Shown: positions 1 to 6,715 of the stretch, in pieces | How positions within the stretch are numbered: the stretch's first letter is position 1 | Layout of the letters: every line of letters starts with the position of its first letter | From: Betaproteobacteria bacterium | GTDB lineage: Bacteria > Pseudomonadota > Gammaproteobacteria > Burkholderiales > Nitrosomonadaceae | Direction: 5' to 3' | DNA length: 8,886 bases | Assembly (NCBI GenBank): GCA_022601315.1 | Contig: JAHZIU010000101.1 | Location: forward strand, 1-8,886 | Program-made: the position numbers and the translations under genes | The notes under the pieces: model-generated | Told to the model about the DNA's origin: nothing | What the model saw: only the letters and a program-made list of their open reading frames with translations | Database searches by the model: none

Positions 1-208
1 AACTGGAATGGCGCAAGATCCGGGAAGAATTTTTCCAGGAAAAAGGATGTCTGGACGCATGGGTGGTGTGAAAAGGACAATTCAGAATCTTGAGATTATT
101 AAAGTTGATGACAGTCGAAATTTGTTGCTAATTAAAGGTGCGGTGCCAGGTTCTAAAGGTGGAAATGTAATTATACGACCTAGCATAAAATTTATAGTAG
201 CCAACTAG
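1..208 (+). CDS. rplC: 50S ribosomal protein L3 (C-terminal part; 5' end outside window)
   Basis: L3 is an early-assembly 23S rRNA-binding protein of the large subunit. Only the last 68 codons are present; the frame is open from position 2 to the TAG at 206-208. The visible part contains [17 protein letters not shown], which matches the region around the glutamine that PrmB methylates in E. coli L3 (Gln150); the equivalent Gln is kept here. It then has the family's [15 protein letters not shown] segment. The GMAQDPGR form rather than GQNQTPGK resembles beta-proteobacterial L3. The stop is doubled (TAGTAG, 206-211). rplD follows after 43 nt in the standard S10 operon order. Identity is certain; the start lies upstream of the window. 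Confidence 0.97.
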   Translation, partial: TGMAQDPGRIFPGKRMSGRMGGVKRTIQNLEIIKVDDSRNLLLIKGAVPGSKGGNVIIRPSIKFIVAN

Positions 209-251
209 TAGTACTGATGAACATAATTAATAGTAAGAAGGTAAACAAGTA

Positions 252-872
252 ATGGAACTCAGGCTTATTAGTGAGACAAATAATGAAATCGGTAGTTTAA
301 CGGTATCCGATAGCCTTTTTAATAAAGATTACAATGAGGCATTGGTGCACCAGTTAGTTACCTCATACTTATCTAATGCTAGAAGCGTAACTAGGGCGCA
401 AAAAGGCAGATCAGAAATTTCAAAATCAAACCATAAACCCTGGCGACAAAAAGGTACGGGTCGTGCACGTGCTGGTAGAGCTTCAAGCCCTATTTGGCGA
501 GGCGGTGGAAGAATATTCCCGAATAGCCCTGACGAAAACTATACAAAGAAGTTGAATAAAAAAATGTATAGAGCTGGGATATCGGTTATTTTATCTCAAC
601 TGATACGAGACGAGCGTTTGCTAGCAATTGATGAATTTAATGTGACTAGTAATAAAACTAAAGAAATGGTTGAAAAACTAAATGATTTGGATCTTGCAGA
701 TGTTATGGTTATAACCCACGAGCTGGATGATAATTTACATCTCTCATCACGTAATATCCCTGCTGTCTCGGTGGTAGAGGTAAAAAATGTTGATCCTGTC
801 AGTTTACTAAGATATGAAAAAGTTTTAGTGACATCTGCAGGTATTAAGAGGTTTGAGGAATTACTTTCATGA
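252..872 (+). CDS. rplD: 50S ribosomal protein L4
   Basis: L4 binds domain I of 23S rRNA and its extended loop lines the peptide exit tunnel. In E. coli it also represses the S10 operon through the leader upstream of rpsJ, which is outside this window. The protein is 206 aa (E. coli 201). The tunnel loop KPWRQKGTGRARAG is intact around residues 62-75; K67 is equivalent to E. coli Lys63, where changes give macrolide resistance, and it is unaltered. SSPIWRGGG follows. The start is supported by AGAAGG at 236-241, 10 nt upstream, and by the MELRL N-terminus typical of beta-proteobacteria. The TGA stop overlaps the rplW start by 4 nt (ATGA). Confidence 0.97.
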   Translation: MELRLISETNNEIGSLTVSDSLFNKDYNEALVHQLVTSYLSNARSVTRAQKGRSEISKSNHKPWRQKGTGRARAGRASSPIWRGGGRIFPNSPDENYTKKLNKKMYRAGISVILSQLIRDERLLAIDEFNVTSNKTKEMVEKLNDLDLADVMVITHELDDNLHLSSRNIPAVSVVEVKNVDPVSLLRYEKVLVTSAGIKRFEELLS

Positions 873-1204
873 AGAAAACGGCAATAAGTCAGGAACGCTT
901 GATGCAAATTATTCAAGCACCTTATGTCTCTGAGAAAGGGACTTTCTTGGGTGAAATGCACAATCAGACTGTATTTCGAGTTTTAAATGACGCAACAAAG
1001 CAAGAAATTAAAGCAGCTGTTGAGTTGCTGTGGAAAGAGCAAAAAATTGAAGTTGAAAGTGTGCAAACACTAAATGTTAAAGGCAAGAAAAAGCGGTTTG
1101 GCAAGTTTATGGGAAGTAGAAATAGCTGGAAGAAGGCAATTGTGAGTATTAAATCAGGCCAAGAATTAAGTTTTACTGATTTTTCAAAAACAGAGGCTAA
1201 GTAA
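869..1204 (+). CDS. rplW: 50S ribosomal protein L23
   Basis: L23 sits at the tunnel exit and is the docking site for trigger factor and the signal recognition particle. At 111 aa it is longer than E. coli L23 (100 aa). Recognisable parts are APYVSEKGT near the N-terminus, [19 protein letters not shown] in the middle, and [20 protein letters not shown]. About three extra residues lie near positions 55-60 (WKEQKIEV) compared with the E. coli sequence from memory. The start overlaps the rplD stop as ATGA, with GAGGAA at 855-860 upstream, so translation is probably coupled to rplD. The next in-frame ATG would remove conserved residues. It ends in TAATG shared with rplB. Confidence 0.96.
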   Translation: MKKTAISQERLMQIIQAPYVSEKGTFLGEMHNQTVFRVLNDATKQEIKAAVELLWKEQKIEVESVQTLNVKGKKKRFGKFMGSRNSWKKAIVSIKSGQELSFTDFSKTEAK

Positions 1205-2037
1205 TGGCGCTCGTTAAATTAAGACCAACATCACCAGGAAGACGCGCAGTTGTGCGGCTTGTCAATAAAGATTTGTATAAAGGAGCGCCTTGCAAGGGGC
1301 TCATTGAAAAACAATCGAATACGGCAGGCCGTAATAATAGTGGCAGAATCACGACGCGACATCGTGGTGGCGGACATAAGCAGCATTATCGGATCATTGA
1401 CTTTAAACGTAATAAAGATAACATTCCTGCGGTTGTTGAAAGAATTGAATACGATCCGAATCGGACTGCTAATATTGCTTTAGTTTGTTATAGAGATGGC
1501 GAGAGGCGCTACATCATTTGTCCAAAAGGTTTGTCAGTTGGTGCTCAGATAAGTAGTGGAAAAAATGCACAAATTAAACCTGGTGAAGCATTGCCCTTAC
1601 GTAATATTCCCATAGGCACACTTATTCACTGTGTAGAACTGTTGCCTGGTAAAGGTGCGCAGATAGCAAGGTCGGCCGGTGCTTCAGTGCAATTGCAGGC
1701 AAGAGATGGTAATTATGCGCAGTTAAGATTACGATCTGGTGAAATTCGTAAAGTTCATGTTGATTGTAGAGCGACGATTGGTGAAGTTAGTAATGCAGAG
1801 CATAGTTTGCGTTCTATAGGTAAGGCGGGAGCAACCAGATGGCGTGGGATTAGACCTACAGTACGTGGTGTTGTTATGAATCCGGTTGATCACCCGCATG
1901 GTGGCGGTGAAGGTAGAACATCGGGTGGGCGACATCCGGTTAGTCCGTGGGGTAAACCAGCTAAAGGTTACAGAACACGTTCCAATAAACGCACTGAAGT
2001 GATGATAGTTCGTCATCGTTATTCTAAGAAAGGATAA
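1204..2037 (+). CDS. rplB: 50S ribosomal protein L2
   Basis: L2 is one of the most conserved large-subunit proteins. It contacts the peptidyl transferase region and is needed for subunit association. The protein is 277 aa (E. coli 273). The N-terminal RNA-binding half includes [18 protein letters not shown] and HYRIIDFKR. The C-terminal half carries [13 protein letters not shown], with N226 and H230; H230 corresponds to the functionally important His229 of E. coli. The lysine/arginine-rich end is typical. The start is well defined: AGAGG at 1192-1196 lies 7 nt upstream, and the ATG shares one base with the rplW stop (TAATG). Confidence 0.98.
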   Translation: MALVKLRPTSPGRRAVVRLVNKDLYKGAPCKGLIEKQSNTAGRNNSGRITTRHRGGGHKQHYRIIDFKRNKDNIPAVVERIEYDPNRTANIALVCYRDGERRYIICPKGLSVGAQISSGKNAQIKPGEALPLRNIPIGTLIHCVELLPGKGAQIARSAGASVQLQARDGNYAQLRLRSGEIRKVHVDCRATIGEVSNAEHSLRSIGKAGATRWRGIRPTVRGVVMNPVDHPHGGGEGRTSGGRHPVSPWGKPAKGYRTRSNKRTEVMIVRHRYSKKG

Positions 2038-2043
2038 TTATAA

Positions 2044-2325
2044 ATGGCACGTTCAGTAAAAAAAGGTCCGTTTGTCGATACGCATTTAATCGAAAAAATT
2101 GAGAAGGCGCGAGCTTCAAATGATAAAAGACCGATTAAAACATGGTCTAGACGCTCTACAGTACTGCCCGATTTTATTGGTTTGACAATCGCAGTGCATA
2201 ATGGCAAACAGCATGTGCCTGTTTTTGTAACCGAGAATATGGTTGGACATAAATTTGGAGAGTTTTCGCAAACTCGAACCTTTAAAGGCCATGCCGGCGA
2301 TAAAAAAGCAGGCTCAAAGCGATAG
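2044..2325 (+). CDS. rpsS: 30S ribosomal protein S19
   Basis: S19 lies in the head of the small subunit, where it forms a complex with S13 and approaches the A-site tRNA. It is 93 aa against 92 in E. coli. The family start [12 protein letters not shown], the [18 protein letters not shown] segment and the [16 protein letters not shown] motif are all complete. AGGA at 2031-2034, overlapping the end of rplB, serves as the ribosome binding site 9 nt from the ATG. The gene follows rplB after 6 nt and is followed almost at once by rplV. Confidence 0.98.
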   Translation: MARSVKKGPFVDTHLIEKIEKARASNDKRPIKTWSRRSTVLPDFIGLTIAVHNGKQHVPVFVTENMVGHKFGEFSQTRTFKGHAGDKKAGSKR

Positions 2326-2327
2326 GA
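2324..2327 (+). promoter_or_regulatory. Ribosome binding site of rplV, inside the rpsS stop
   Basis: AGGA overlaps the TAG stop of rpsS. It is 3 nt from the ATG at 2331 and 6 nt from the ATG at 2334. The second spacing is more usual and favours 2334 as the rplV start. Confidence 0.55.
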
Positions 2328-2333
2328 TTAATG

Positions 2334-2681
2334 ATGGAAACAACTGCTGTAGTAAGAGGCGTTAGATTATCTGCTCAAAAAGGGCGTTTAATTGCAAACC
2401 AAGTCCGCGGGTTACCTGTTGATAAGGCCTTAAATATTTTAAATTTTAGTCCTAAGAAGGGTGCGGAGATAATACGAAAGCTTTTGGAATCTGCTATTGC
2501 GAATGCTGAGCACAACGATGGAGCAGATATAGATGAGCTTAAGATATCGACTATTTTTGTTGATCGTGGGACATCTATGAAAAGAGTCAGTGCGCGTGCA
2601 AAAGGACGTGGAAACAGAATTGTTAAACCTACTTGTCATATTTCGCTAACAGTTGGCGATAACTTTGGCTTTAATAAATAA
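2334..2681 (+). CDS. rplV: 50S ribosomal protein L22
   Basis: L22 binds all domains of 23S rRNA, and its beta-hairpin reaches into the exit tunnel beside L4. The protein is 115 aa from this start (E. coli 110). [19 protein letters not shown] resembles the beta-proteobacterial N-terminus. [20 protein letters not shown] and the hairpin region [13 protein letters not shown] are intact, with no tunnel-loop deletion or duplication of the macrolide-resistance type. Two ATGs stand side by side (2331 and 2334). I chose the second because of Shine-Dalgarno spacing and the family's usual MET- start; the first would add one Met. rpsC follows after 18 nt. Confidence 0.95.
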   Translation: METTAVVRGVRLSAQKGRLIANQVRGLPVDKALNILNFSPKKGAEIIRKLLESAIANAEHNDGADIDELKISTIFVDRGTSMKRVSARAKGRGNRIVKPTCHISLTVGDNFGFNK

Positions 2682-2699
2682 AAGAAGGCAGTAATAAGT

Positions 2700-3557
2700 A
2701 TGGGTCAAAAAATTCATCCAACAGGTTTTCGCCTCTCGGTACAGAAGAACTGGTTATCTAAATGGTATGCCAATGGGAGTACTTTCGCTGATATGCTCAA
2801 AGAGGATATTAAAGTAAGAGCTTTTTTGTCAGAAAAGTTGAAGCATGCATCCGTTGGTAGAGTGTTAATTGAAAGACCGTCAAAGAATGCAAGGATAACA
2901 ATATTCAGTTCACGCCCAGGGGTTGTTATTGGAAAAAAAGGCGAAGATATTGAGGTTCTTAGGAAAGAGTTGCAGAAGAGAATGGGAGTACCTGTTCACG
3001 TTAATATTGAAGAAATTAGAAAACCTGAATTAGACGCTCAACTTATTGCAGATAATATAGCTCAACAGCTTGAGAAGAGAATCATGTTCAGACGTGCTAT
3101 GAAAAGGGCTATGCAAAATGCTATGCGCTTAGGTGCGCAAGGAATCAAAATCATGAGTTCTGGACGTTTAAATGGAATTGAAATAGCAAGAACAGAGTGG
3201 TATAGAGAAGGTCGAGTTCCTTTACATACACTACGTGCAGATTTGGATTATGGAACGTCCGAAGCGCAAACAACTTATGGAATTATTGGCATTAAAGTTT
3301 GGATATTCAAAGGTGAATTGCTTGGTAAAAATGATCAAAGCGCAAATTTGAATACCCATAATCCATCTGACAATGAAAAGAAGAAAACACATAAAAAAAC
3401 ATCAAGCTCATTAGCTAAAGTAGTTACGCAGACAAGTAAACCGGACGGAAATGCTAATAAAAGTAAAGTAGCGCAAGAGAACGACGAAGCTAAAGCTGCT
3501 ACAGCAACGGATAGTGAAGGTTTGGAATCAGGAGACAAAGATGCTGCAACCAGCTAG
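2700..3557 (+). CDS. rpsC: 30S ribosomal protein S3 with long charged C-terminal tail
   Basis: S3 is a small-subunit head protein at the mRNA entry site and takes part in mRNA unwinding with S4 and S5. The conserved start [12 protein letters not shown] is present. The KH domain has its GxxG loop as IGKKGE (residues 77-82), and the C-terminal core domain runs to [11 protein letters not shown] (residues 199-209). The remaining 76 residues or so form a low-complexity tail. Its first half is basic (EKKKTHKK from residue 226) and its last part is acidic (Asp/Glu with Ala, Ser, Thr). At 285 aa it is much longer than E. coli S3 (233 aa); some beta-proteobacteria also carry S3 tails. AAGAAGG at 2682-2688 is 11 nt from the ATG. 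The end overlaps rplP by 17 nt. Confidence 0.97.
   Translation: MGQKIHPTGFRLSVQKNWLSKWYANGSTFADMLKEDIKVRAFLSEKLKHASVGRVLIERPSKNARITIFSSRPGVVIGKKGEDIEVLRKELQKRMGVPVHVNIEEIRKPELDAQLIADNIAQQLEKRIMFRRAMKRAMQNAMRLGAQGIKIMSSGRLNGIEIARTEWYREGRVPLHTLRADLDYGTSEAQTTYGIIGIKVWIFKGELLGKNDQSANLNTHNPSDNEKKKTHKKTSSSLAKVVTQTSKPDGNANKSKVAQENDEAKAATATDSEGLESGDKDAATS
3530..3534 (+). promoter_or_regulatory. Ribosome binding site of rplP inside rpsC
   Basis: AGGAG lies 6 nt before the ATG at 3541, within the coding sequence of the S3 tail. It fixes the rplP start at 3541 instead of the in-frame upstream ATG at 3514, which has no such site and would add nine non-conserved residues. Confidence 0.8.
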
Positions 3558-3960
3558 AACAAAATTCAGAAAGCAGCAAAAGGGTCGCAATACTGGTGTG
3601 GCAACACGCGGGGCTAAAGTTAGCTTCGGTGAATTTGGCTTAAAAGCAATAGGAAGAGGTAGAATTACTGCGCGCCAAATTGAGGCGGCTAGACGAGCCA
3701 TGACACGGCATATAAAAAGAGGTGGAAGAATTTGGATTAGAATATTTCCCGATAAGCCGATTTCTCATAAACCTGCTGAAGTTAGAATGGGTAAAGGCAA
3801 AGGTAATCCTGAGTATTTTGTTGCAGAAATTAAGCCTGGTAAGATGTTATATGAAATGGATGGTGTTAATGAAGAATTGGCTAGAGAAGCGTTTAGACTT
3901 GCTGCGGCAAAATTACCAATTAGGACTATGTTTACAACCAGACAAATTGGTGGATCGTAA
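3541..3960 (+). CDS. rplP: 50S ribosomal protein L16
   Basis: L16 is a late-assembly protein near the A site of the large subunit, required for peptidyl transferase function. From the chosen start it is 139 aa (E. coli 136) and begins with the family signature [38 protein letters not shown] and [12 protein letters not shown] follow. [15 protein letters not shown] contains R82, the equivalent of E. coli Arg81, which the oxygenase YcfD/RoxA hydroxylates. The first codons overlap the last 17 nt of rpsC in another frame, so translation is probably coupled. The stop shares one base with rpmC (TAATG). Confidence 0.97.
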   Translation: MLQPARTKFRKQQKGRNTGVATRGAKVSFGEFGLKAIGRGRITARQIEAARRAMTRHIKRGGRIWIRIFPDKPISHKPAEVRMGKGKGNPEYFVAEIKPGKMLYEMDGVNEELAREAFRLAAAKLPIRTMFTTRQIGGS

Positions 3961-4157
3961 TGAAAGCTAGTGAATTGCGTGAGCTAAAAATACCTGAGCT
4001 TAATAAAGAACTTATTTCACTTCTTAAAGCACACTTTGGATTAAGAATGCAGCTTGCAACCCAGCAATTATCAAATCCACAGCAACTTAAGAAAATCAGA
4101 AGAGACATCGCAAGAGTGAGAACTGTAATTACTCAAAAATTAAACAATCATGACTAA
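3960..4157 (+). CDS. rpmC: 50S ribosomal protein L29
   Basis: L29 is a small helical protein next to L23 at the tunnel exit. It has 65 aa (E. coli 63) and the expected two-helix pattern: [18 protein letters not shown], then the [17 protein letters not shown] segment, and the C-terminal helix [17 protein letters not shown], which matches the family. The ATG shares a base with the rplP stop, and the 3' end overlaps rpsQ by 8 nt, so it sits inside a tightly coupled trio. Confidence 0.96.
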   Translation: MKASELRELKIPELNKELISLLKAHFGLRMQLATQQLSNPQQLKKIRRDIARVRTVITQKLNNHD

Positions 4158-4413
4158 TGCAAAATTAAAACGCGAATTAAATGGGAAAGTTGTCAGTGAT
4201 AAAACTGATAAAACAGTTACAGTCCTAGTTGAGCGCAGGGTCAAACATCCCTTATATGGAAAAATTATTTCAAAGTCAAAAAAGTATCATGCGCATGATG
4301 AGTCAAATACATATTTAGTTGGTGACAAAGTTGTAATTGAAGAATGTCGTCCTATTTCAAAAACTAAAAGTTGGTTAGTTACAAAGTTAATTTCCAAAGG
4401 TACAGTTGTATAA
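4150..4413 (+). CDS. rpsQ: 30S ribosomal protein S17
   Basis: S17 is a primary 16S rRNA-binding protein of the small-subunit body, with an OB-type beta-barrel fold. It has 87 aa (E. coli 84). [21 protein letters not shown], with the central arginine pair, and [16 protein letters not shown] are characteristic; [13 protein letters not shown] matches the family signature. No clear Shine-Dalgarno sequence precedes the ATG; the start lies inside rpmC with an 8-nt overlap, so expression probably depends on translation through rpmC. The stop is doubled in frame (TAATAA, 4411-4416). This is the last gene of the S10 operon by the E. coli division. Confidence 0.97.
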   Translation: MTNAKLKRELNGKVVSDKTDKTVTVLVERRVKHPLYGKIISKSKKYHAHDESNTYLVGDKVVIEECRPISKTKSWLVTKLISKGTVV

Positions 4414-4419
4414 TAAAGT

Positions 4420-4473
4420 TTGTTTCTTGGTTCGATAAAAGAGAATTAATTAAGAAACAATATTTGTTTTAGT
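4420..4473 (+). terminator. Inverted repeat with T-rich run after rpsQ (possible weak terminator)
   Basis: TTGTTTCTTGGTT (4420-4432) can pair with AATTAAGAAACAA (4448-4460). This gives a 13-bp stem with two G-U pairs around a 15-nt loop, followed by a T-rich stretch (TATTTGTTTTAG). The nine outer pairs are perfect Watson-Crick. The stem has very few G-C pairs, so it would be weak; it may be a partial terminator or an mRNA 3'-end stabiliser at the S10/spc boundary. The pairing is seen directly; the function is inferred. Confidence 0.45.
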
Positions 4474-4492
4474 TTGTTTAAAGATGTACAAT
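4464..4492 (+). promoter_or_regulatory. Candidate spc operon promoter upstream of rplN
   Basis: TTGTTT (4464-4469) and TACAAT (4487-4492) are separated by 17 nt, matching sigma-70 spacing. The -10 box fits 5 of 6 consensus bases, the -35 box only 3 of 6. It lies in the rpsQ-rplN gap, where E. coli has its spc promoter, and directly follows the inverted repeat. Transcription from here would leave a leader of roughly 120 nt before rplN. In AT-rich sequence such matches arise by chance, so support is modest. Confidence 0.35.
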
Positions 4493-4617
4493 GCACGGTT
4501 TTCTATGACAGAAAGTTTTGCGTTTGTGCTTAGGCATTGACAATCAATAAGTTTGCAAAAAAGAAAATCGATAAATTAAGAATCACGTATAAACATTAAA
4601 GAAAGAAGTTAATAAAT

Positions 4618-4986
4618 ATGATTCAGATGCAATCAATACTTCGAGTTGCAGATAATACTGGTGCAAGATCCATAATGTGTATAAAAGTACTCGGTGGTTC
4701 AAAGAGAAAGTATGCCAGTATTGGGGATATAATAAAAGTCAGCGTTAAAGATGCTGCACCGCGAGGTAGAGTGAAAAAAGGCGAGGTTTATACTGCAGTG
4801 GTGGTTCGCACAGCTAAAGGTGTGCGACGACTAGATGGTTCTCTTTTGAAGTTTGATAGTAATGCAGCAGTTTTGTTGAATAATAAGTTAGAGCCGATAG
4901 GAACACGTATTTTTGGTCCAGTTACGAGAGAATTACGTAACGCACAATTCATGAAAATTGTTTCATTAGCCCCTGAAGTTCTTTAG
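4618..4986 (+). CDS. rplN: 50S ribosomal protein L14
   Basis: L14 binds 23S rRNA at the subunit interface, forms an intersubunit bridge and is the target of the silencing factor RsfS. It has 122 aa (E. coli 123). It begins [17 protein letters not shown] and contains [18 protein letters not shown] and [11 protein letters not shown]. The end [13 protein letters not shown] matches the family. This is the first gene of the spc group, after the 204-nt gap. The upstream purine-rich GAAAGAAG is a weak ribosome binding site, 9 nt from the ATG. The stop is TAG. Confidence 0.98.
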   Translation: MIQMQSILRVADNTGARSIMCIKVLGGSKRKYASIGDIIKVSVKDAAPRGRVKKGEVYTAVVVRTAKGVRRLDGSLLKFDSNAAVLLNNKLEPIGTRIFGPVTRELRNAQFMKIVSLAPEVL

Positions 4987-5004
4987 TCGTAGAGTGGATG
5001 AGAT

Positions 5005-5322
5005 ATGCGAAAATTAAAAAAAGGTGATGATGTCATAATCATTGCTGGCAAAGATAAAGGAAAACGTGGTTCTGTTTTGAGATTGTCAGGTTCCTCACAT
5101 TTGGTTGTTCAAGGTGTTAACGCGGTAAAAAAACATCAAAAGGCTAATCCATCGACTGGTGCGGCTGGTGGCATTATCGCAAAGGAAATGCCTTTGCATA
5201 TTTCAAATGTTGCTATTTACAATTTTGCGTCAAAGAAAGCTGATAGAGTAGGTTTCATAATAAACGACGAGCAAAAGAAAGTACGTGTTTTTAGATCAAA
5301 TAACGAATTAATTGAAACCTAA
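5005..5322 (+). CDS. rplX: 50S ribosomal protein L24
   Basis: L24 is an assembly initiator that binds the 5' region of 23S rRNA. It has 105 aa (E. coli 104). The KOW motif occupies roughly residues 4-30: KKGDDVIIIAGKDKGKRGSV. It is followed by VQGVNAVKKHQKANPSTGAAGG and an IYNFASKKADRVGF segment typical of the family. It starts 18 nt after rplN. A nearby ATG at 4998 is out of frame. The usual order rplN-rplX-rplE is kept. Confidence 0.97.
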   Translation: MRKLKKGDDVIIIAGKDKGKRGSVLRLSGSSHLVVQGVNAVKKHQKANPSTGAAGGIIAKEMPLHISNVAIYNFASKKADRVGFIINDEQKKVRVFRSNNELIET

Positions 5323-5340
5323 TTTTGGGAATAGAAGTTT

Positions 5341-5880
5341 ATGGCGCGCTTGCAAGAATATTACAGGAACACTGTTGCTAAGCAGTTAACGGATGAATTT
5401 AAATATAAGTCCAAAATGGAAGTTCCATATATTAGCAAAATAACACTAAATATAGGATTAGGTGAAGCTACTATTGATAAAAAAGTAATAGATCATGCGC
5501 TGTCAGACTTAAAGAAAATTTCAGGACAGCAACCTGTCGTAACACGTGCTAAGAAATCTATAGCAACTTTTAAAGTGCGTGAAGAATATCCGATTGGATG
5601 TATGGTTACTTTAAGACGTGGAAGAATGTATGAATTTCTAGATCGATTGATTTCTATTGCGATTCCTCGGATAAGAGACTTTAGAGGAATATCAGCTAAA
5701 TCATTCGATGGAAGAGGAAATTATAATATGGGTATAAAAGAGCAAATAATATTTCCTGAAATCGACTATGACAAAATTGACGCATTACGTGGTATGAATA
5801 TTTCAATTACAACAACTGCAAAAAACGATTCTGAAGCTAAGGCGTTATTATCTGCATTCAACTTTCCTTTTAAAAGCTGA
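5341..5880 (+). CDS. rplE: 50S ribosomal protein L5
   Basis: L5 binds 5S rRNA and contacts P-site tRNA in the central protuberance. Its length of 179 aa equals E. coli L5. [57 protein letters not shown] and [17 protein letters not shown] are all expected family segments. In E. coli the mRNA at the start of this gene is the S8 repressor site; I cannot make out an equivalent fold by eye here. The TGA stop is part of the rpsN ribosome binding site (TGAGGT). Confidence 0.98.
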   Translation: MARLQEYYRNTVAKQLTDEFKYKSKMEVPYISKITLNIGLGEATIDKKVIDHALSDLKKISGQQPVVTRAKKSIATFKVREEYPIGCMVTLRRGRMYEFLDRLISIAIPRIRDFRGISAKSFDGRGNYNMGIKEQIIFPEIDYDKIDALRGMNISITTTAKNDSEAKALLSAFNFPFKS

Positions 5881-5888
5881 GGTTTATA

Positions 5889-6194
5889 ATGGCAAAATTG
5901 GCTATTATCAATAGAAATATAAAAAGACAAAAAACGGTACGAAAATATGCTGAACGTCGCGAAGCACTAAAAGCTATAATTAATGATTTTTCAAGTAGTG
6001 AAGATGAAAAATTTCAAGCTAGATCTGAGTTACAAAATTTACCACGTAATTCGAGTCCAGTTCGCATAAGGAATCGTTGTGCTCTAACCGGGCGCCCAAG
6101 AGGAGTTTATTCAAAATTTGGCCTGGGTCGTAGTAAATTAAGAGATATTGCGATGGCGGGGAAAATACCTGGAATAATTAAAGCTAGTTGGTAA
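5889..6194 (+). CDS. rpsN: 30S ribosomal protein S14 (long, zinc-free type)
   Basis: S14 is a small-subunit head protein close to S3 and S10. It has 101 aa, the same as E. coli, and is the long C-minus form: the C-terminal RNA-binding segment [20 protein letters not shown] has a single Cys and no CxxC zinc pairs. [28 protein letters not shown] ending is complete. GAGG at 5879-5882 overlaps the rplE stop and lies 6 nt from the ATG. It is followed by an unusually long gap with a terminator-like hairpin before rpsH. Confidence 0.98.
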   Translation: MAKLAIINRNIKRQKTVRKYAERREALKAIINDFSSSEDEKFQARSELQNLPRNSSPVRIRNRCALTGRPRGVYSKFGLGRSKLRDIAMAGKIPGIIKASW

Positions 6195-6247
6195 TACTTA
6201 TAGATCAAGTCACATCGTTTATACTAACTATTGCTATAGAAATCTTC

Positions 6248-6273
6248 AAGGCACTAAATATAAGTGCTTTTTT
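6248..6273 (+). terminator. Intrinsic-terminator-like hairpin between rpsN and rpsH
   Basis: AAGGCACT (6248-6255) pairs with AGTGCTTT (6263-6270). The stem has 8 bp including one G-U pair, the loop is AAATATA (7 nt), and six T's follow the last C (6268-6273). The core GCACT/AGTGC is perfect. This has the compact stem plus U-tract form of a Rho-independent terminator, though only four G-C pairs suggest partial strength. It stands before essential genes with no obvious promoter after it, so read-through or attenuation would be needed. Confidence 0.55.
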
Positions 6274-6295
6274 AATATTGTTTGTTTAATGAATT

Positions 6296-6300
6296 AGGTG
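6296..6300 (+). promoter_or_regulatory. Ribosome binding site of rpsH
   Basis: AGGTG lies 5 nt before the ATG at 6306. It supports that start over the in-frame ATG at 6282, which has only T-rich sequence upstream and lies just after the hairpin U-tract. Confidence 0.7.
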
Positions 6301-6305
6301 CTGTT

Positions 6306-6701
6306 ATGAGTATGAGTGATCCAATTGCAGATATGCTAACACGTATAAGAAATGCGCAATTGGCAAAAAAAACAAAAGTGTCTATGCCTTTGTCTAAAAC
6401 AAAAGTTGCAATTGCTTCTGTTCTAAAGGAAGAAGGCTATATTGAAGATTATAGTGCTAGTGAGAATGGTGCGCAAAGTAATCTAACGATCGATTTAAAA
6501 TATTACGCAGGTGTGGCTGTGATAGAAACAATAAAGCGCGTAAGTAAACCAGGATTACGTATCTATAAATCAAGTAACGACCTGCCAAATGTACTAAATG
6601 GACTTGGTATTGCTATTATATCTACCTCTAAAGGTGTAATGAGCGAACGAAAAGCCCGTGCTGCTCGAGTTGGTGGCGAAGTCTTATGTCTAGTCGTTTA
6701 A
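6306..6701 (+). CDS. rpsH: 30S ribosomal protein S8
   Basis: S8 is a primary binder of the central domain of 16S rRNA. In E. coli it is also the translational repressor of the spc operon, acting on rplE mRNA. The protein is 131 aa from this start (E. coli 130). [18 protein letters not shown] is the typical N-terminus; the central [18 protein letters not shown] and the signature [13 protein letters not shown], ending GGEVLCLVV, are intact. An upstream in-frame ATG at 6282 would add eight residues not seen in the family, so 6306 is preferred. Its position right after a terminator-like hairpin means that its transcript level could be set by read-through. Confidence 0.97.
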   Translation: MSMSDPIADMLTRIRNAQLAKKTKVSMPLSKTKVAIASVLKEEGYIEDYSASENGAQSNLTIDLKYYAGVAVIETIKRVSKPGLRIYKSSNDLPNVLNGLGIAIISTSKGVMSERKARAARVGGEVLCLVV

Positions 6702-6715
6702 GAGGTATTAACTAA

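Larger units (their letters stand above)
4414..4617 (+). other. 204-nt rpsQ-rplN intergenic region
   Basis: This is the longest non-coding stretch in the window and is very AT-rich. It holds the inverted repeat and promoter candidate listed separately, an isolated TTGACA (4537-4542) with no good -10 partner, and a purine-rich GAAAGAAG (4601-4608) that may act as a weak ribosome binding site for rplN. I see no convincing small gene or RNA in it. Confidence 0.7.
6195..6305 (+). other. 111-nt rpsN-rpsH intergenic region
   Basis: This is the second longest gap in the window, against about 34 nt in E. coli from memory. Besides the hairpin at 6248-6273 it contains a -10-like TATACT (6220-6225) without a good -35 box at proper spacing, and the rpsH ribosome binding site AGGTG (6296-6300). 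No coding sequence is visible in it. Confidence 0.6.

Noticed and set aside
596..961. 121-codon open frame on the minus strand across rplD/rplW
   Set aside because: It lies opposite two certain ribosomal protein genes and shows no recognisable protein features or start signals; it is a shadow.
1250..1483. 77-codon + strand open frame inside rplB
   Set aside because: Out-of-frame reading of L2; no family match or initiation signals.
1729..2016. 95-codon open frame on the minus strand within rplB
   Set aside because: Antisense to the conserved L2 C-terminus, with Thr/Asn-rich composition that merely mirrors L2 codons.
3335..3538. Minus-strand open frame with hydrophobic content opposite the S3 tail
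   Set aside because: The hydrophobic look is the complement of Lys/Ser/Ala codons in the low-complexity tail; no ribosome binding site supports it.
4484..4540. 18-codon open frame (MYNARFSMTESF...) in the rpsQ-rplN gap
   Set aside because: It has no usable ribosome binding site, and the candidate transcription start lies after its ATG; no family resemblance.
4537..4542. Perfect -35-like TTGACA in the rpsQ-rplN gap
   Set aside because: At spacings of 15-19 nt only A/G-rich hexamers follow; the nearest TATAAA (4588-4593) is about 45 nt away, so no promoter can be called from it.
4536..4548. ATTGA-CAA-TCAAT inverted repeat resembling an FNR-type site
   Set aside because: The half-sites are too close (the FNR pattern needs 4 nt between TTGAT and ATCAA), and a 5-bp repeat in AT-rich DNA is expected by chance.
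5349..5356. CTTGCAAG palindrome near the rplE start as a possible S8 repressor site
   Set aside because: It cannot form a hairpin by itself (no loop), and I could not trace the S8-binding fold known from E. coli around it by eye.
6220..6225. -10-like TATACT before rpsH
   Set aside because: No acceptable -35 box at 16-18 nt, and any transcript would meet the hairpin at 6248-6273 at once.
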